64,000 bases of DNA from Forficula auricularia (lineage: Eukaryota; Arthropoda; Insecta; Dermaptera; Forficulidae). The stretch lies in the NCBI GenBank assembly GCA_024734495.1, contig JALMQS010000424.1:92473-156472 (forward strand), given 5' to 3'. The first letter of the stretch is position 1, and every line of letters begins with the position of its first letter. The notes beneath the pieces were generated by a model. It saw only the letters and a list, made by a program, of their open reading frames with translations, ran no database searches and was not told where the DNA came from. The translations under genes were made by a program, and so were the position numbers. This document shows positions 1-9,389 of this stretch, one piece after another.

Positions 1-264
1 AAAATGAGATATTATTAATTGATAATGGGCCCAAAATTAAAAGTGGAGGGAGGGGGGGTTCTTTCATAAATAATTATAAATTAAAGTATTTTAATTTAAT
101 ATTAACTATTAGAGAGGGGCAGCTGTTTGGTAAAGTCAAGTGGATGGCCACATCAGTTTATTTATAAAAGTATTCATGTTTTTTTGTTTTGTTATACTTA
201 ATGTTTTGGAAACTCAGTAACAACCGAGACTTAATATCGTGTACACCTACTAATTCTGTTTATT
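1..264. repeat. Interrupted dispersed repeat, copy 1
   Basis: This block recurs at 926-1097 and then at 1442-1525 with only small differences in the G-run. The two halves of the second copy are split by an insertion. It contains the phrase GTGGATGGCCACATCAG, whose reverse complement is also found near 21,050, 33,000 and 58,450, so it belongs to a dispersed family. No coding potential is seen. It is not a convincing LTR: there is no TG...CA end, primer-binding site or internal coding region. Confidence 0.75.
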
Positions 265-925
265 ATTACAGTATGACAAAATTGTAGTAAACTGATAAGG
301 ACTCGTTATTAAATATTTAAGCTCCTATAATACTCTAAGGTATATGAGTCAAACCATTGACTAGGATGTAACTGAGAACTACATCCTAGTCAAAGGTTTG
401 ACTCAAAATTCTGTGTTTATCGATGAATTTTACAAATAGGTGTGAAAAACAAAATAACTTTGTTATTTTAATTTCTTGATTAATTGTTATTTTACTTTAC
501 TATCTTTCGAAATATCTCAAAACGGCTGAAATTATTTTGATTAAAAAAATTGGATCAAACCATAACATTTCGGTGGTTGAAATCAAACCAAAAATTAACG
601 GGGGGGGGGGGCGGTTAAAATAAAATTATAAGATTTTCAAACTAAAAAAAACTGAGAAAAATGAAATATACCATAAAATGAACCTATAATAAAAAAGAGA
701 GTTAATATTTTTTTCGTAGGGCTAAAATTGGGGGCGGCGGGGTTAAAAAATTAGAACTATCACCATAAGTCTTAGTTCCTTTAATGGATGACGAAATATG
801 GCACATGAACCCTAATACCTTATAAAAATGACTCATTGTGTGAAATTGAGGATGGGGTGTCAAAAATATTTTCAAACAAAAATTGAAGAGAAAGTGCTAT
901 CTCTAATAAAATAGTCTCATAAATA
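265..925. other. AT-rich stretch with G-runs, no gene
   Basis: This intervenes between two copies of the same repeat. It has G-runs at about 600-611 and 730-740 and otherwise AT-rich sequence. Part of it (about 505-575) resembles the family E text seen again near 27,080 and 59,040. No ORF of interest, splice-flanked exon or RNA gene is seen. Confidence 0.5.
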
Positions 926-1097
926 AAATGAGATATTATTAATTGATAATGGGCCCAAAATTAAAAGTGGCAGGGGAGGGGGGTTCTTTCATAAATAATT
1001 ATAAATTAAAGTATTTTAATTTAATATTAACTATTAGAGAGGGGCAGCTGTTTGGTAAAGTCAAGTGGATGGCCACATCAGTTTATTTATAAAAGAA

Positions 1098-1441
1098 ATT
1101 ATCAATGACCCATTTTAAAAACATTCCATTTATTCAGGTAAAACTCTTTACAAAAGCCTAAACAAAGAAGACGAGTAACCCAGATATTGCTCTAGTTTAC
1201 ATTCTAATCTCCCAAGAGGAAACATGATAAAAAGACATTATATATTTTTCAAAATTTTCTATGTATGAAATCTCATATTTGTAACTAATTTGAAATATTT
1301 GTGATAGACTGATGATGAAGGCTATGCCTTCGAAACTATAGTCTCTAGAAATAATTAAAAATTATTTTATTTAAAAAACAGAAGACTCTCTCATTTTATT
1401 TTATTTTTAACCTAAAATAAAAAAAAAAAAAAAAAAAAAAA
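1098..1441 (+). mobile_element. Poly-A-tailed retroposed insertion carrying a hammerhead motif
   Basis: Comparison with the uninterrupted copy at 1-264 shows that about 344 bp were inserted between the bases equivalent to 170 and 171. The insert ends in a long A-tract (about 1417-1440). The flanking bases are AAAAG on both sides, so a short TSD is possible but overlaps the A-tract. A complete hammerhead ribozyme lies at 1305-1347. There is no coding capacity. The poly-A tail and empty-site comparison indicate retroposition using another element's enzymes (inference). The CTATAG stem III is shared with the palindrome at the end of the window. Confidence 0.7.
1305..1347 (+). ncRNA. Type I hammerhead ribozyme (CTATAG stem III)
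   Basis: All parts are present in order. Stem I 5' strand TAGA is at 1305-1308 and the CTGATGA core at 1309-1315. An extra T at 1316 is followed by a perfect 6-bp stem II (1317-1322 with 1326-1331, loop TAT). GAAA is at 1332-1335, the self-complementary CTATAG stem III at 1336-1341, and TC at 1342-1343. TCTA at 1344-1347 pairs with TAGA. Cleavage is predicted after C1343. The extra T between the core and stem II recurs in other copies in this window. Stem III cannot form a normal hairpin loop in one molecule, so pairing between two molecules is likely (inference). Confidence 0.85.
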
Positions 1442-1660
1442 AGTATTCATGTTTTTTTGTTTTGTTATACTTAATGTTTTGGAAACTCAGTAACAACCGA
1501 GACCTAATATCGTGTACACCTACTTTCACTTCCATTTCCAAGTAGAAGACAATAGATGAAGGGGCATTATCTAATGAATTCCAAAATAATTCTACATAAT
1601 TCCAAAGACGGTGTATACCTAATTTCAATCGCTGTTCACCCCTCGGCTACAACTATTCTT

Positions 1661-2340
1661 TCATTAGAGTTAATAAAATCATAGCGAAAAGTTCAAAAAA
1701 TGAATATATTTAAAAAATGAAATATAATTAAGTATATTAGGAACATATTTTCACGCACATACACAAGATCACCCGTGGAATGTTATATAGTATTTAACAA
1801 ACCATATTAATATTTATCAAATATATTTTCGTTAATATTCACAGACAGGAAAGTAAAATTTGAAATGTAAAATAAAATTAATTTAATTGAGAAATAAGTC
1901 GCTGAGGAAGTCACAAATAAAATGATGAAACTCTGTGATTGATTTATTTATCCAATTTCCTACGATCTTGTAAGCTAATTAAATTATGAATACGATTAAC
2001 CAAACAATTATTTGAATCATTTACTTACAATCAAATCCTTTGATAACTTTCATCCCGTTTTTAATTCACAACTCAAATAGACTTTCGATCTATTATTTTA
2101 TTTGGTCTGTGAGGCGGTTTAGATCTAAAGATGATCCTTATTTGATGGATATTTAATAAAGCCATTTGTAATTTTTAAAATAAAATTTATTTCAAAATAA
2201 GTCTGAATGCATACCGCAAATGTGAATTCATTTTAGCGAATGGATTTTCTCTTTGTTCGCGGCATTGTTGAAGAGGCGCCACAGGCCAATTGTTAATCGA
2301 TTTCAAATTCAAATTTGAATCTTGTTATCAAAGATCTACT
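1661..2340. other. AT-rich stretch, no gene seen
   Basis: I find no ORF, exon-like block, RNA gene or clear repeat boundary here. It is AT-rich throughout, with ordinary single-copy appearance. Confidence 0.4.
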
Positions 2341-2348
2341 ATATATAG

Positions 2349-3364
2349 AAGAGGTGGCCACATCGTGGCTCGCGAGCCGCATGCGACTCTTCAGTCAATC
2401 TCGTGCGGCTCTTGAACCCTCTTGAATAATACTGATTTTAAAAAGTACAGAGTAGGGCATAAAGATCTACCACATTTTAAAGAGGTATAAAAAAAATGAA
2501 AAAATTTAACTAAAAAGAAACTGAATATATTTTTGAAAAGAACATAAAATAATTTTTTTTTAATTTATTTTAAACATTATCAGACAAAAAAAAATGGGGG
2601 GGGGGGGGCGTCAACAATAAAATTCTATCCCTTTCGACCAAAATCAACTAAATTTTGTATACATATTCTGTGGACCCTCAGAAGGCTAGAAATGCAAAAA
2701 CTAATCACCCAAAATGGAGGAGAAGGGTCAAAAATGAAAATTCTAGCCCTTTTGACAAAAATCAACCAAATTTTGTATACATATTCTGTAGCCCTCAGAA
2801 GGCTAGAAATGCAAAAACTAATCACCCAAAATGGAGGGAGGGTCAAAAATGAAAATTCTAGCCTTCTCGTCCAAACTATGTATACAAAATTTGGTTAGTT
2901 TTTGCATTTCTAGCCTTTTTGAGGCCCACAGAATATGTAGGTATACAAAATTTGGTTGAGTTTGGCCAAAAGGGCTATAATTTTTGACCCCCCCCCCTTT
3001 TGTCTGATAATGTTTAAAATACATTTTAAAAAATTTCGTTTATTTTCTATTCAAAAATATATTTAGTTTTTTTCTATAGTTAAATTTTTTCATTTTTTAT
3101 ATCTCTTCATAATGTGGTAGATCTTTATGGCTGTATAATAATTAAATTTAAAAAATAATAATACAAAAATTAAATTAATTTGTAATTTATAATATTATAA
3201 GTAAGTAGAGCAAAAAATATATGTTAGTTCATTTATATTTTATAAAATAAAAAAAGGTGTCTTTTTTTTAATAAACTATTAATTAATATTTAAACAATGT
3301 GGCTCGCTTTGAAACAGTTTTATAAATTTGCGGCTCCGAAAGTTAAGGTTAGTGGCCACCCCTG
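2349..3364. mobile_element. Non-autonomous hAT-type element with 8-bp TSD
   Basis: The element begins AAGAGGTGGCC (a mutated CAGGGGTGGCC end) and ends with GTGGCCACCCCTG. It is flanked by the 8-bp direct repeat ATATATAG at 2341-2348 and 3365-3372. Inside the left end is GGCTCGCGAGCCGCATGCG, and GGCTCG/GCGGCTCC lies near the right end, typical of a widespread arthropod hAT end type. No transposase is encoded. The hAT relic at 60,763-61,450 has the same ends and keeps part of a transposase. The core consists of direct and inverted repeats (2,640-3,000). Confidence 0.85.
2640..2998. repeat. Direct plus inverted repeats inside the hAT element
   Basis: A unit of about 118 bp (containing TTTTGTATACATATTCTG and CAGAAGGCTAGAAATGC) occurs twice head-to-tail from about 2,653 and 2,771. 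It then recurs inverted to about 2,998, ending in a C-run opposite the G-run at about 2,596. Related text occurs as a two-unit array at 58,500-58,770. The short ORFs here are by-products of the repeat. Confidence 0.75.
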
Positions 3365-3489
3365 ATATATAGTGTGCGCATGGGCGCCCGCAGGAATTTT
3401 GTAAAGGGGACCCAATAAAACCTCAATATATATAATATATAAGTTTAAATTTAATATATAAAGTTCTAATTATATACATATATTATACT

Positions 3490-3975
3490 ATAGGGTGGTT
3501 TTTATTTTGGGTATTTTCGAATTTTTACGCTGACAAGGGCTCATATGATTCGAAATAAATAAATAAAAATCCCCCAAGTTTCAAGTCTCTATCTCAATTA
3601 TAACCTGTGCTCCCAGCCAGGGCGATAGCCACGGGGGAGGGTTTTGCGGATCAGAACCCCACTCCCCCAAGGGCAGGGTTCATGGGATGATTAACGGCAA
3701 CGACAAACAGTTTTTAATGGCAAACTAACCGCAATTAAATATATTTCCAGTGTTTAATTAAGAATTATGTTCTTTTTTTAATTTCTTGAAGTACTTATTT
3801 GTTTTAATAAAAAAAATTCCAACTAAATATTTTGCTTTGAGGATTGACACCCCCCCCCCCCATGAAAATTTTCTGGCTACGCCACTGCCCCCAGCGATAA
3901 AAGTTTCACATCTAAATAACATGGGGTTTTTGGCATTTAAACATCAATTTTTTATACATTTGAAGAAAAAAATGT
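3490..3975. repeat. Family C inverted-repeat arm, interrupted
   Basis: The block starting ATAGGGTGGT, with TTTTGGGTATTTTCGAA and CCCCCAAGTTTCAAGTCTCT, is one arm of the long inverted repeats at 31,608-32,760. It also recurs at 46,332-46,615. A small hAT-type MITE is inserted in it (3,618-3,887). After the insert the family text resumes with AACATGGGGTTTTTGG. Confidence 0.75.
3618..3887. mobile_element. hAT-type MITE, about 270 bp
   Basis: It begins CAGGGCGATAGCCACGGGG and ends GGCTACGCCACTG, giving imperfect terminal inverted repeats. The flanks CTCCCAGC (3,610-3,617) and CCCCCAGC (3,888-3,895) match at 7 of 8 positions, as expected for a hAT TSD. The repeat family it interrupts (family C) supplies the empty site. 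Related internal text (TTAGTTTGCCATAAGAAA) is found near 9,460 and 38,280. Confidence 0.7.
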
Positions 3976-4716
3976 CTCGGGCAGCAGATAATTTTTTTTT
4001 ATGCTATCGAATGCAAGAAGAGTCCCATGAAGATGCGGCCCCTATGAATCTCGAAAGATTTCCGAAGAGAAGAAGGAATAGATCAAGAGAAATGGTGGAG
4101 GGCCGTAGCTGTTGAAGTTTTGAAGGTAAAAAAATTATATATAATGAAAACGGTGTCAAAAATAGACCGAAATGGTGATCATTTTTACGGAAATCTTGAA
4201 TTTTAGTCCAGATTCAAAATTTAAAATTAGCACTTATTTTTCGAAAACTTTTCGGTAGATTTCTCATTTTAGAGAAACAAAATTATCAGGCCAAATTATT
4301 ATGTCTTTTTCATGAACTACATATAAATCTCAATGTTTTAAGGAAGTTTATAAATTTATGTTGGGCCGCATTCATTGTAGTGCTGGGCCGCGACACAGTG
4401 GTTTAGAATCCGAACAACGTAATCGTAACCTCTAGCTCCTTCAATAGTTAACTAAACGAAGTAAAAATTTAACATATATTTACAAATCATTAAGGAACCT
4501 TAATATGTTGACCACATTCGGACCTGAGTGGCCCTCCGTAATGAATCTTCGATTTATTAGCTAATTCATAAGAAAAATGCATATAATTTTAGATAGAGCC
4601 CTGAGCCAACAAAGGAAAACTTTTTAAAATTTTTAATCGCACTAAATTATACTATTAAGTGGATATCGATGAGGCAGTCCAAAAGAAGAAGATAATTTAC
4701 ACTATCTTTTATTCAA

Positions 4717-4760
4717 AAAACCGACGTTTCGGAGGCTATTCCCTCCTTCTTCAGGGTTTT
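4717..4760 (-). ncRNA. Hammerhead ribozyme, left arm (ACGT type)
   Basis: On the minus strand: stem I 5' strand AAAACC (4,755-4,760), core CTGAAGA (4,748-4,754), one extra A, stem II GGAGG/CCTCC, then GAAA and a minimal ACGT stem III. Cleavage is predicted after GTC (plus 4,723-4,725), followed by GGTTTT (4,717-4,722), which pairs with AAAACC. It mirrors the copy at 4,804-4,847. Confidence 0.85.
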
Positions 4761-4803
4761 GAAAAGTCAGTGAAGGAAATCCAATCCTTTTCACTGACTT
4801 TTC

Positions 4804-4847
4804 AAAACCCTGAAGAAGGAGGGAATAGCCTCCGAAACGTCGGTTTT
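4804..4847 (+). ncRNA. Hammerhead ribozyme, right arm (ACGT type)
   Basis: AAAACC (4,804-4,809) pairs with GGTTTT (4,842-4,847) as stem I. CTGAAGA is at 4,810-4,816, followed by an extra A. Stem II GGAGG/CCTCC closes a GAATAG loop, and GAAA is at 4,834-4,837. C4838-G4839 with the flanking A and T gives the palindrome ACGT. Cleavage is predicted after C4841. One molecule alone could form only a one- or two-pair stem III, so dimer formation is likely needed (inference from known short-stem-III hammerheads). Confidence 0.87.
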
Positions 4848-5250
4848 ATGAATAAAAGATAGTGTAAATTATCTTCTTCTTTTTTGGACTGTCTCATCGA
4901 TATCCACTTAATTCACTTATCAGTCCGTCTCCAAAAAATACTCCAATTTAATTATACTATATGGATAGGACTTTCATTGTAAAGTCATAGAACAGTTATA
5001 TTTTCAAAGAATTTCTCTGAGCAAAGCCAGAATTATGAAGAATTTATAACATGAAAATCGCATTATTCAAAAGATGTGAACTTTACGATGTTTGAAAGTG
5101 TGTATCTTTAAATTGCGTGATAAATGTGTTGCAATTCCAAGGCTAAAACTTGCTTTAATATAATAAGAATATCATATCAAAATTTTGTTACGAATGGAAA
5201 AAGTTTGATTTTCAGGTTTCGACTATGATTTCGGATTCTAAACCACTGTG

Positions 5251-6050
5251 CGCGGGTTTGACAGCCCTGATTTATGAGCTTCTCTGAAAACGGGACAAAA
5301 TTGACAAACATTGTAGTAAATCTAATAAGTTTTATTTTTGTATGGAACCCTAAAAATGGAAAATTAAATTAATATAGATCTCGAATATTTTTAAATTACA
5401 TTTACATCCATCTAAATTTTAATAGAACTATAAATTTAAAGAAAATCGAACTGTTTTCATGTGAAACGTGTAATTCGGGGGAAATTTTCATGGTTTATAC
5501 AACAATGCTTCTATGAAAGGGGTTAAGTACTATTTATAGTAAGTGAAAGTAAAAACTAGAATTATTAATGGCTCAAGGGAGCTATTTTGTAATTGTCAAC
5601 TTTTAGTTAAAATGATTTAGATTCATTAAGATTTTCCGGAGATTAAGTATCCCCAAAGGGTCAGTCCGTTAAATTACTCACAACTTTACTTATTCGTCAA
5701 AAGGAACTTAATAGTAATATTAAGTTAGTTGAAACAAGATTTCCTTCCCGAAAGATTGAAATTTATTCAAATACATAAATATGAAAAGCGCGTCATAATT
5801 TAATCCTTATAAGTTAAACTAGATTTTCGTTTGACTAATTTCTTGCCTGGGCCAACGGCTAGCCTATTAAGGTAGTCTTTACTATCATAGGCGCCAATGA
5901 AATTACTTTTTATTTATTAAAAACTGACGTTCGGTTTCCCATAATTTACTAATTAAATAAACTGATGTGGCCGCCCTAGTAGCACAATGTTTCAAACTAT
6001 ATAGTGCCTATATTTATAGATTTTTAGAATCTAACACATGAATAAATGAG
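5251..6050. other. AT-rich stretch, no gene seen
   Basis: It starts with a remnant transposon end (CGCGGGTTTGACAGCCCTG). Beyond that I see no ORF, RNA gene or exon-like block. AAACTGATGTGGCC near 5,958 is a fragment of the family at 1-170. Confidence 0.4.
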
Positions 6051-6056
6051 GAACTT

Positions 6057-6475
6057 GAAAAACCAAAACTTTCACTTCTTCAGGGCCCCAAATGAAGGGG
6101 TGAAATTTATAGACTAAATTAACATACAGTGAAAATATATTGATCCTAGATAGTTAAAACTTAGCATATTAGTAGAATTTGGTAGGTACATTAATAAAGA
6201 ATGAAATCGCAAAACCGAAACATTTCTTTCTTCAGTATATAAAATTAAGTGCGTGAATTTTGAGCGATAAATTTTCATTATTTTGGTGGTAGAATTTGGG
6301 GCGTTAATGAAGAGTGAAATCGAAAAACCGAAACTTTCCCTTCTTCAGGGCATAAAATGAAGGGGGTGAACTTTATCAGATATTTTTTTTTCGGGATGGT
6401 GGTAGAGTTTGGTTTAATAATTAAATATAATGGAATAGCAAATTCACCCCTCGTAAAGTTATCGGGAAACAACTT
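6057..6475. repeat. Three degenerate tandem units with hammerhead relics
   Basis: A motif of the form AAAACCGAAACTTTCC followed by CTTCTTCAGGG occurs at about 6,057, 6,209 and 6,322 in the same orientation. Each is followed by AAATGAAGG-like text and preceded by TAATGAAGAGTGAAATCG-like text. On the minus strand each unit reads as a hammerhead core (CTGAAGA, then GAAA and GGTTTT) in which stem II has nearly vanished. Units are diverged and unlikely to be active. The head-to-tail order is the arrangement expected of retrozymes. Confidence 0.55.
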
Positions 6476-6480
6476 TCATT

Positions 6481-7440
6481 CCCGATAACTATACTTGCCT
6501 CGCTGATTTTCGCCAATAGTGTGAATTAAATAAAAATATACATTACATTCAAAAATAAATAAACAGTATGCATTCAAAATTAAACAGCTCTAGCTCTGCC
6601 TGCTATTTAGGCAAAAATCAATTTTCAATTTAATTATATAAAAATGATTTTATTTGGTCATTTCGTATTCATTTGTGTAATGGTGTAAACGCCATTGAGC
6701 TTGTATAGATTATAATTTAATTGATATATTAAGAATTTAATTTTATGCTCGAATAAATTAGATTTGGCTAGATAAAAATTAACCGATATTTCAAATAGTA
6801 ATACTAATAATAACAATAATAATAATAAATGAAATAAGTATTAATATTATTATTTAAAATGATAGAATATAATTGGATTAAAATAAATCAGCATTTCGGG
6901 TTTATTTCGAGATTATGATTACATAAGCTCGGCTTAAATGAATATCCTTTCCTATTGTTTGTTCATTGGCAGATCCGCCTCTTACGAATTTATCGCATCA
7001 AGTTACATTTGCATCAATTCCAGTGGAAATATTTTCAAACTCGTTTACCAATAGATAGAAAAAAATTATCAAAATACAAATTTGGAGCTCTCGTTCTATC
7101 TCTAGATTTCTATTAATGATACATATTTTATTTAGGAAATTGAAAATGTTTTAATTGATACGAAATTTTCAACGAGTTTTGTGGCTGGAGACTCTTACTT
7201 GACCAACTCCAGTTAAATCACTTAACCAGCAGACTTGTGTGCAACACCAGCTAAAATTATAGTAGTTGTTTCTCGACAATACTATAAAAATGTTAATACT
7301 AGAGTACATAGAACAGACAATAAGGATTCATAATTCATAAGCCCAAAACTTTTTCCTGTTTATGTACCACTACTAGCCAATCCCATGCTCGTTTGACGAA
7401 TCTGGTAACATTGTCCGAGCTTGTATATATTTTATCATAG
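6481..7440. other. AT-rich stretch, no gene seen
   Basis: It holds a TAATAATAA-type low-complexity tract near 6,800-6,860. No ORF, RNA gene or repeat boundary is recognised. Confidence 0.4.
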
Positions 7441-7442
7441 AA

Positions 7443-7613
7443 ATGTCAGATAAAGTACATTATAAAGGAAGATTTATAAAACAAAAAGCTCTTAATAAGC
7501 GATTGAAAGCTGTTGCAACAATGGCTGAAGCGAAAAAACTTCAAAAAATAACTAAAGTTAATCCACTTTTTAGGTTAAATATATGCTTTGTTGCCATCTT
7601 GTTTTTAGTGTAA
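7443..7613 (+). CDS. Small ORF, 56 aa, unknown
   Basis: An ATG-initiated frame of 56 codons encodes a lysine-rich start (MSDKVHYKGRFIKQKALNK) and an amphipathic KRLKAVATMAEAKKLQK stretch, then a hydrophobic end. The basic N-terminal half looks more protein-like than other short frames here. It could be a first exon using a donor near 7,572 (AG followed by GTTAAA), perhaps of a transposon-encoded protein. I cannot assign a family. It sits upstream of a foldback element. Confidence 0.2.
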   Translation: MSDKVHYKGRFIKQKALNKRLKAVATMAEAKKLQKITKVNPLFRLNICFVAILFLV

Positions 7614-7870
7614 ATTTTTCATTATTTATTAATTATTATCTCAGAAACTGTGTTGTATCTATGAATTAAAATTTTCTATTAGTTATTTTTTAATGTTGGT
7701 TTAAGAAGAGTTTCTTAATTATAATTAAATATGTATGTAAACGTTCCGATATCCCGTATAGTGCAATTATAAGAGTCTGAAAAACTATCTTTGGAATTTA
7801 ATATCTCCGGAACTATATTATTAATAAATTTCGTTTTGCCACCAATCGATGCTGAAGTATTTAAATAATA

Positions 7871-8053
7871 ATGTCTCTAAATTTTGAAAAAAATCCTAAG
7901 AAATCCCATATGGTGAAACAACTACCATACATTACCTTAAGACCAACTCCAGCCTATATTGATTTTATAAGGTTAACCTATCGTCAATCAAGTTTAATTA
8001 TAGTTGAACAACCCGGCCTTAAATGTCCAATAACTCATAAAGTTTTAAAATAA
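7871..8053 (+). CDS. Small ORF, 60 aa, unknown
   Basis: The frame encodes 60 aa including QLPYITLRPTPAYIDFIRLT and ends with a stop at the left edge of the next repeat. No domain, signal peptide or membrane segment is recognised. It may be chance or a remnant of a transposon gene split from the ORF at 7,443. Confidence 0.15.
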   Translation: MSLNFEKNPKKSHMVKQLPYITLRPTPAYIDFIRLTYRQSSLIIVEQPGLKCPITHKVLK

Positions 8054-8054
8054 T

Positions 8055-8795
8055 TTTTAAGAAAAAAATAAAATCGACTTCAAAAATAAATGCAACAAAT
8101 AAAATACACTCAAAAGGTATAGAAATAATTATTATCTTATTTAGTTACAACTAAACGACGAAATATTAACGATGAAATTACTTTTTTTGAAGTCGGTGCC
8201 AACTAACTATACCTATAAGCGAAGCATACCCTCCAAACGTACTAAGTAAGATCCGTCGAGTACGATTCATATACGGTAGAGTTATGTTTGGCACCAACTT
8301 CAAAAAGTAATTTCATGTTAATATTTCAGTCGTTTAGTTGTAACTAAATAAGATAATAATTATTTTATACCTTTTAGTGTATTTTATTTGTTGCATTTAA
8401 TTTTTTGAAGTCGGTTTTTATTTTTTTCTTAAAATTATTTTTATTTTTCTCTTTTAGTGATGTTATTAATAGTGATCATATCATCAGAACTTGACCAAAT
8501 TAATAAGACACCATCCCTAAGACACCCCTATCGGATAAAAAAAGAACCATCGAAATCGGTTCATAAACAAAGAGGTTAGGTCTAAACAAACCTAATAAAA
8601 AAGGTCTAATACCTATGAAAAAAATACGAAAAAAAAATGGGACCAATCGGAAGCTAGACTGGACCCAATGCAAAAAAAATTTTCAAATCGGTTGAGAATT
8701 GGCGGAGATATGAGGTAACATAGGCACAAAAAAAAAAAAAAACAATTCAATCGAATAGAGAACCTCCTCCTTTTTTGAAGTCGGTTAAAAATACA
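8055..8795 (+). mobile_element. Foldback element with RTE-like 3' tail, copy 1
   Basis: Two parts are seen. First is a palindrome of about 390 bp (8,055-8,445) bounded by CCGACTTC/GAAGTCGG and centred near 8,250, with inner GAAGTCGGTGCCAA repeats. Second is a tail of about 340 bp ending in ACCTCCTCCTTTTTTGAAG. That tail closely resembles the 3' ends of RTE-type retrotransposon repeats common in insects (from memory of such repeats). Further copies lie at 12,812-13,548, 33,767-34,533 (minus) and 44,915-45,380 (tail lost). No intact protein is encoded. Confidence 0.7.
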
Positions 8796-8819
8796 GAAAC
8801 AGAATTTATATTCGGAGAG

Positions 8820-9385
8820 CTTGACGAACCATTTTTCATGAAGTGTTTGATTCAAGTAGATATATCACCTAGAGGTATTATTAGCATAGATAGAATCGGC
8901 TGTTTTCCTGATCTACTTGGTACTGTACTGCGCATAGGAGAAAGTTGTAAAAAATGTTCGCCCAAAATGTTTGATTCAATATCCAACAAATACTACTCGA
9001 CAGTTGGGTTGATTTTAAATTAAAAATTAATTGAGCCAGACACTTTAGGAAGCGGTAATACTTAGCCAGACAACCTTAAAGTTGCTTTTTTTCAAATAAA
9101 TAAAATGCAACTTTAGGATTGTCTGGCTCAGTGTTACCCCTCCTAAAAGTGTCTGGCTTAGTTAATTTTTAATTTAAAATCAACTTAACTGTCGAATAGT
9201 ATTTGTTGGATTTTCAATCAAACACTTTTTTTTGGCGAACATTTTTTTACAGCTTTCTCCTATGCGCAGTAGCAGCAGTACCCAGGTAGATCAGGAAAAC
9301 AGCCGATTCCCTACTCATCTAGTCTATTAATACCTCTAGGTGATATATCTACTTGAATCAAACACTTCAAGAAAAATGGGTCATG
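8820..9385. repeat. Large palindrome, about 550 bp
   Basis: The left arm (about 8,830-9,090) and right arm (about 9,105-9,385) are inverted copies centred near 9,097, where GCAACTTTA/TAAAGTTGC meet. Internal marks are GAGCCAGACACTTTAGGA and its complement. The 82-aa frame at 8,775-9,023 runs through the left arm; it includes CKKCSPKMFD, but I recognise no family. The inverted right arm carries indels relative to the left. It may be a duplicated-and-inverted fragment of a captured gene or transposon. Confidence 0.7.
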
Positions 9386-9389
9386 GGCT

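Larger units (their letters stand above)
926..1660. repeat. Interrupted dispersed repeat, copy 2
   Basis: The segment 926-1097 matches 1-170. The match resumes at 1442 and runs to about 1525, matching 171-264. The part from about 1526 to 1650 matches, with rearrangement, the block at 40,936-41,070 (GTGTACACCTAC, GATAATGCCCCTTCATC, TTCACCCCTCGGC). Comparison with copy 1 gives the empty site for the poly-A-tailed insertion at 1098-1441. Confidence 0.7.
4656..4949. mobile_element. Palindromic hammerhead element with 11-bp TSD
   Basis: It is flanked by AATTATACTAT at 4,645-4,655 and 4,950-4,960. The insert is an inverted repeat centred near 4,781, with arms of about 120 bp that each carry a hammerhead ribozyme on opposite strands. 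The right arm has an extra unpaired tail containing CAGTCCGTCTCCAAAAA. It has no coding capacity. The same subfamily is found at 33,440-33,709. The long TSD and absence of terminal repeats outside the arms fit target-primed insertion by a retroelement enzyme better than cut-and-paste transposition (inference). Confidence 0.85.
4394..5250. mobile_element. TIR element hosting a ribozyme palindrome
   Basis: The terminal inverted repeats are a 21-bp match: CACAGTGGTTTAGAATCCG at 4,394 and its complement ending CACTGTG at 5,250. It is inserted in the end of another repeat (GGGCCGCG before, CGCGGGTTTGACAGCCCTG after). No transposase is seen. A 294-bp palindromic insertion lies inside. The TIR start CACAGTGG is compatible with a Tc1/mariner-like or unclassified non-autonomous element. 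Confidence 0.6.

Noticed and set aside
1..1097. Direct repeats 1-170 and 926-1097 as the two LTRs of a retrotransposon
   Set aside because: No TG/CA ends, primer-binding site, polypurine tract or coding text between them; the family also occurs as fragments elsewhere.
2590..2610. G-runs as G-quadruplex regulatory sites
   Set aside because: Single homopolymer runs inside transposon ends, likely slippage or assembly artefacts; no clustered G-tracts.
4659..4862. 67-aa ORF
   Set aside because: It runs through a hammerhead palindrome and reads the stem sequences; not coding.
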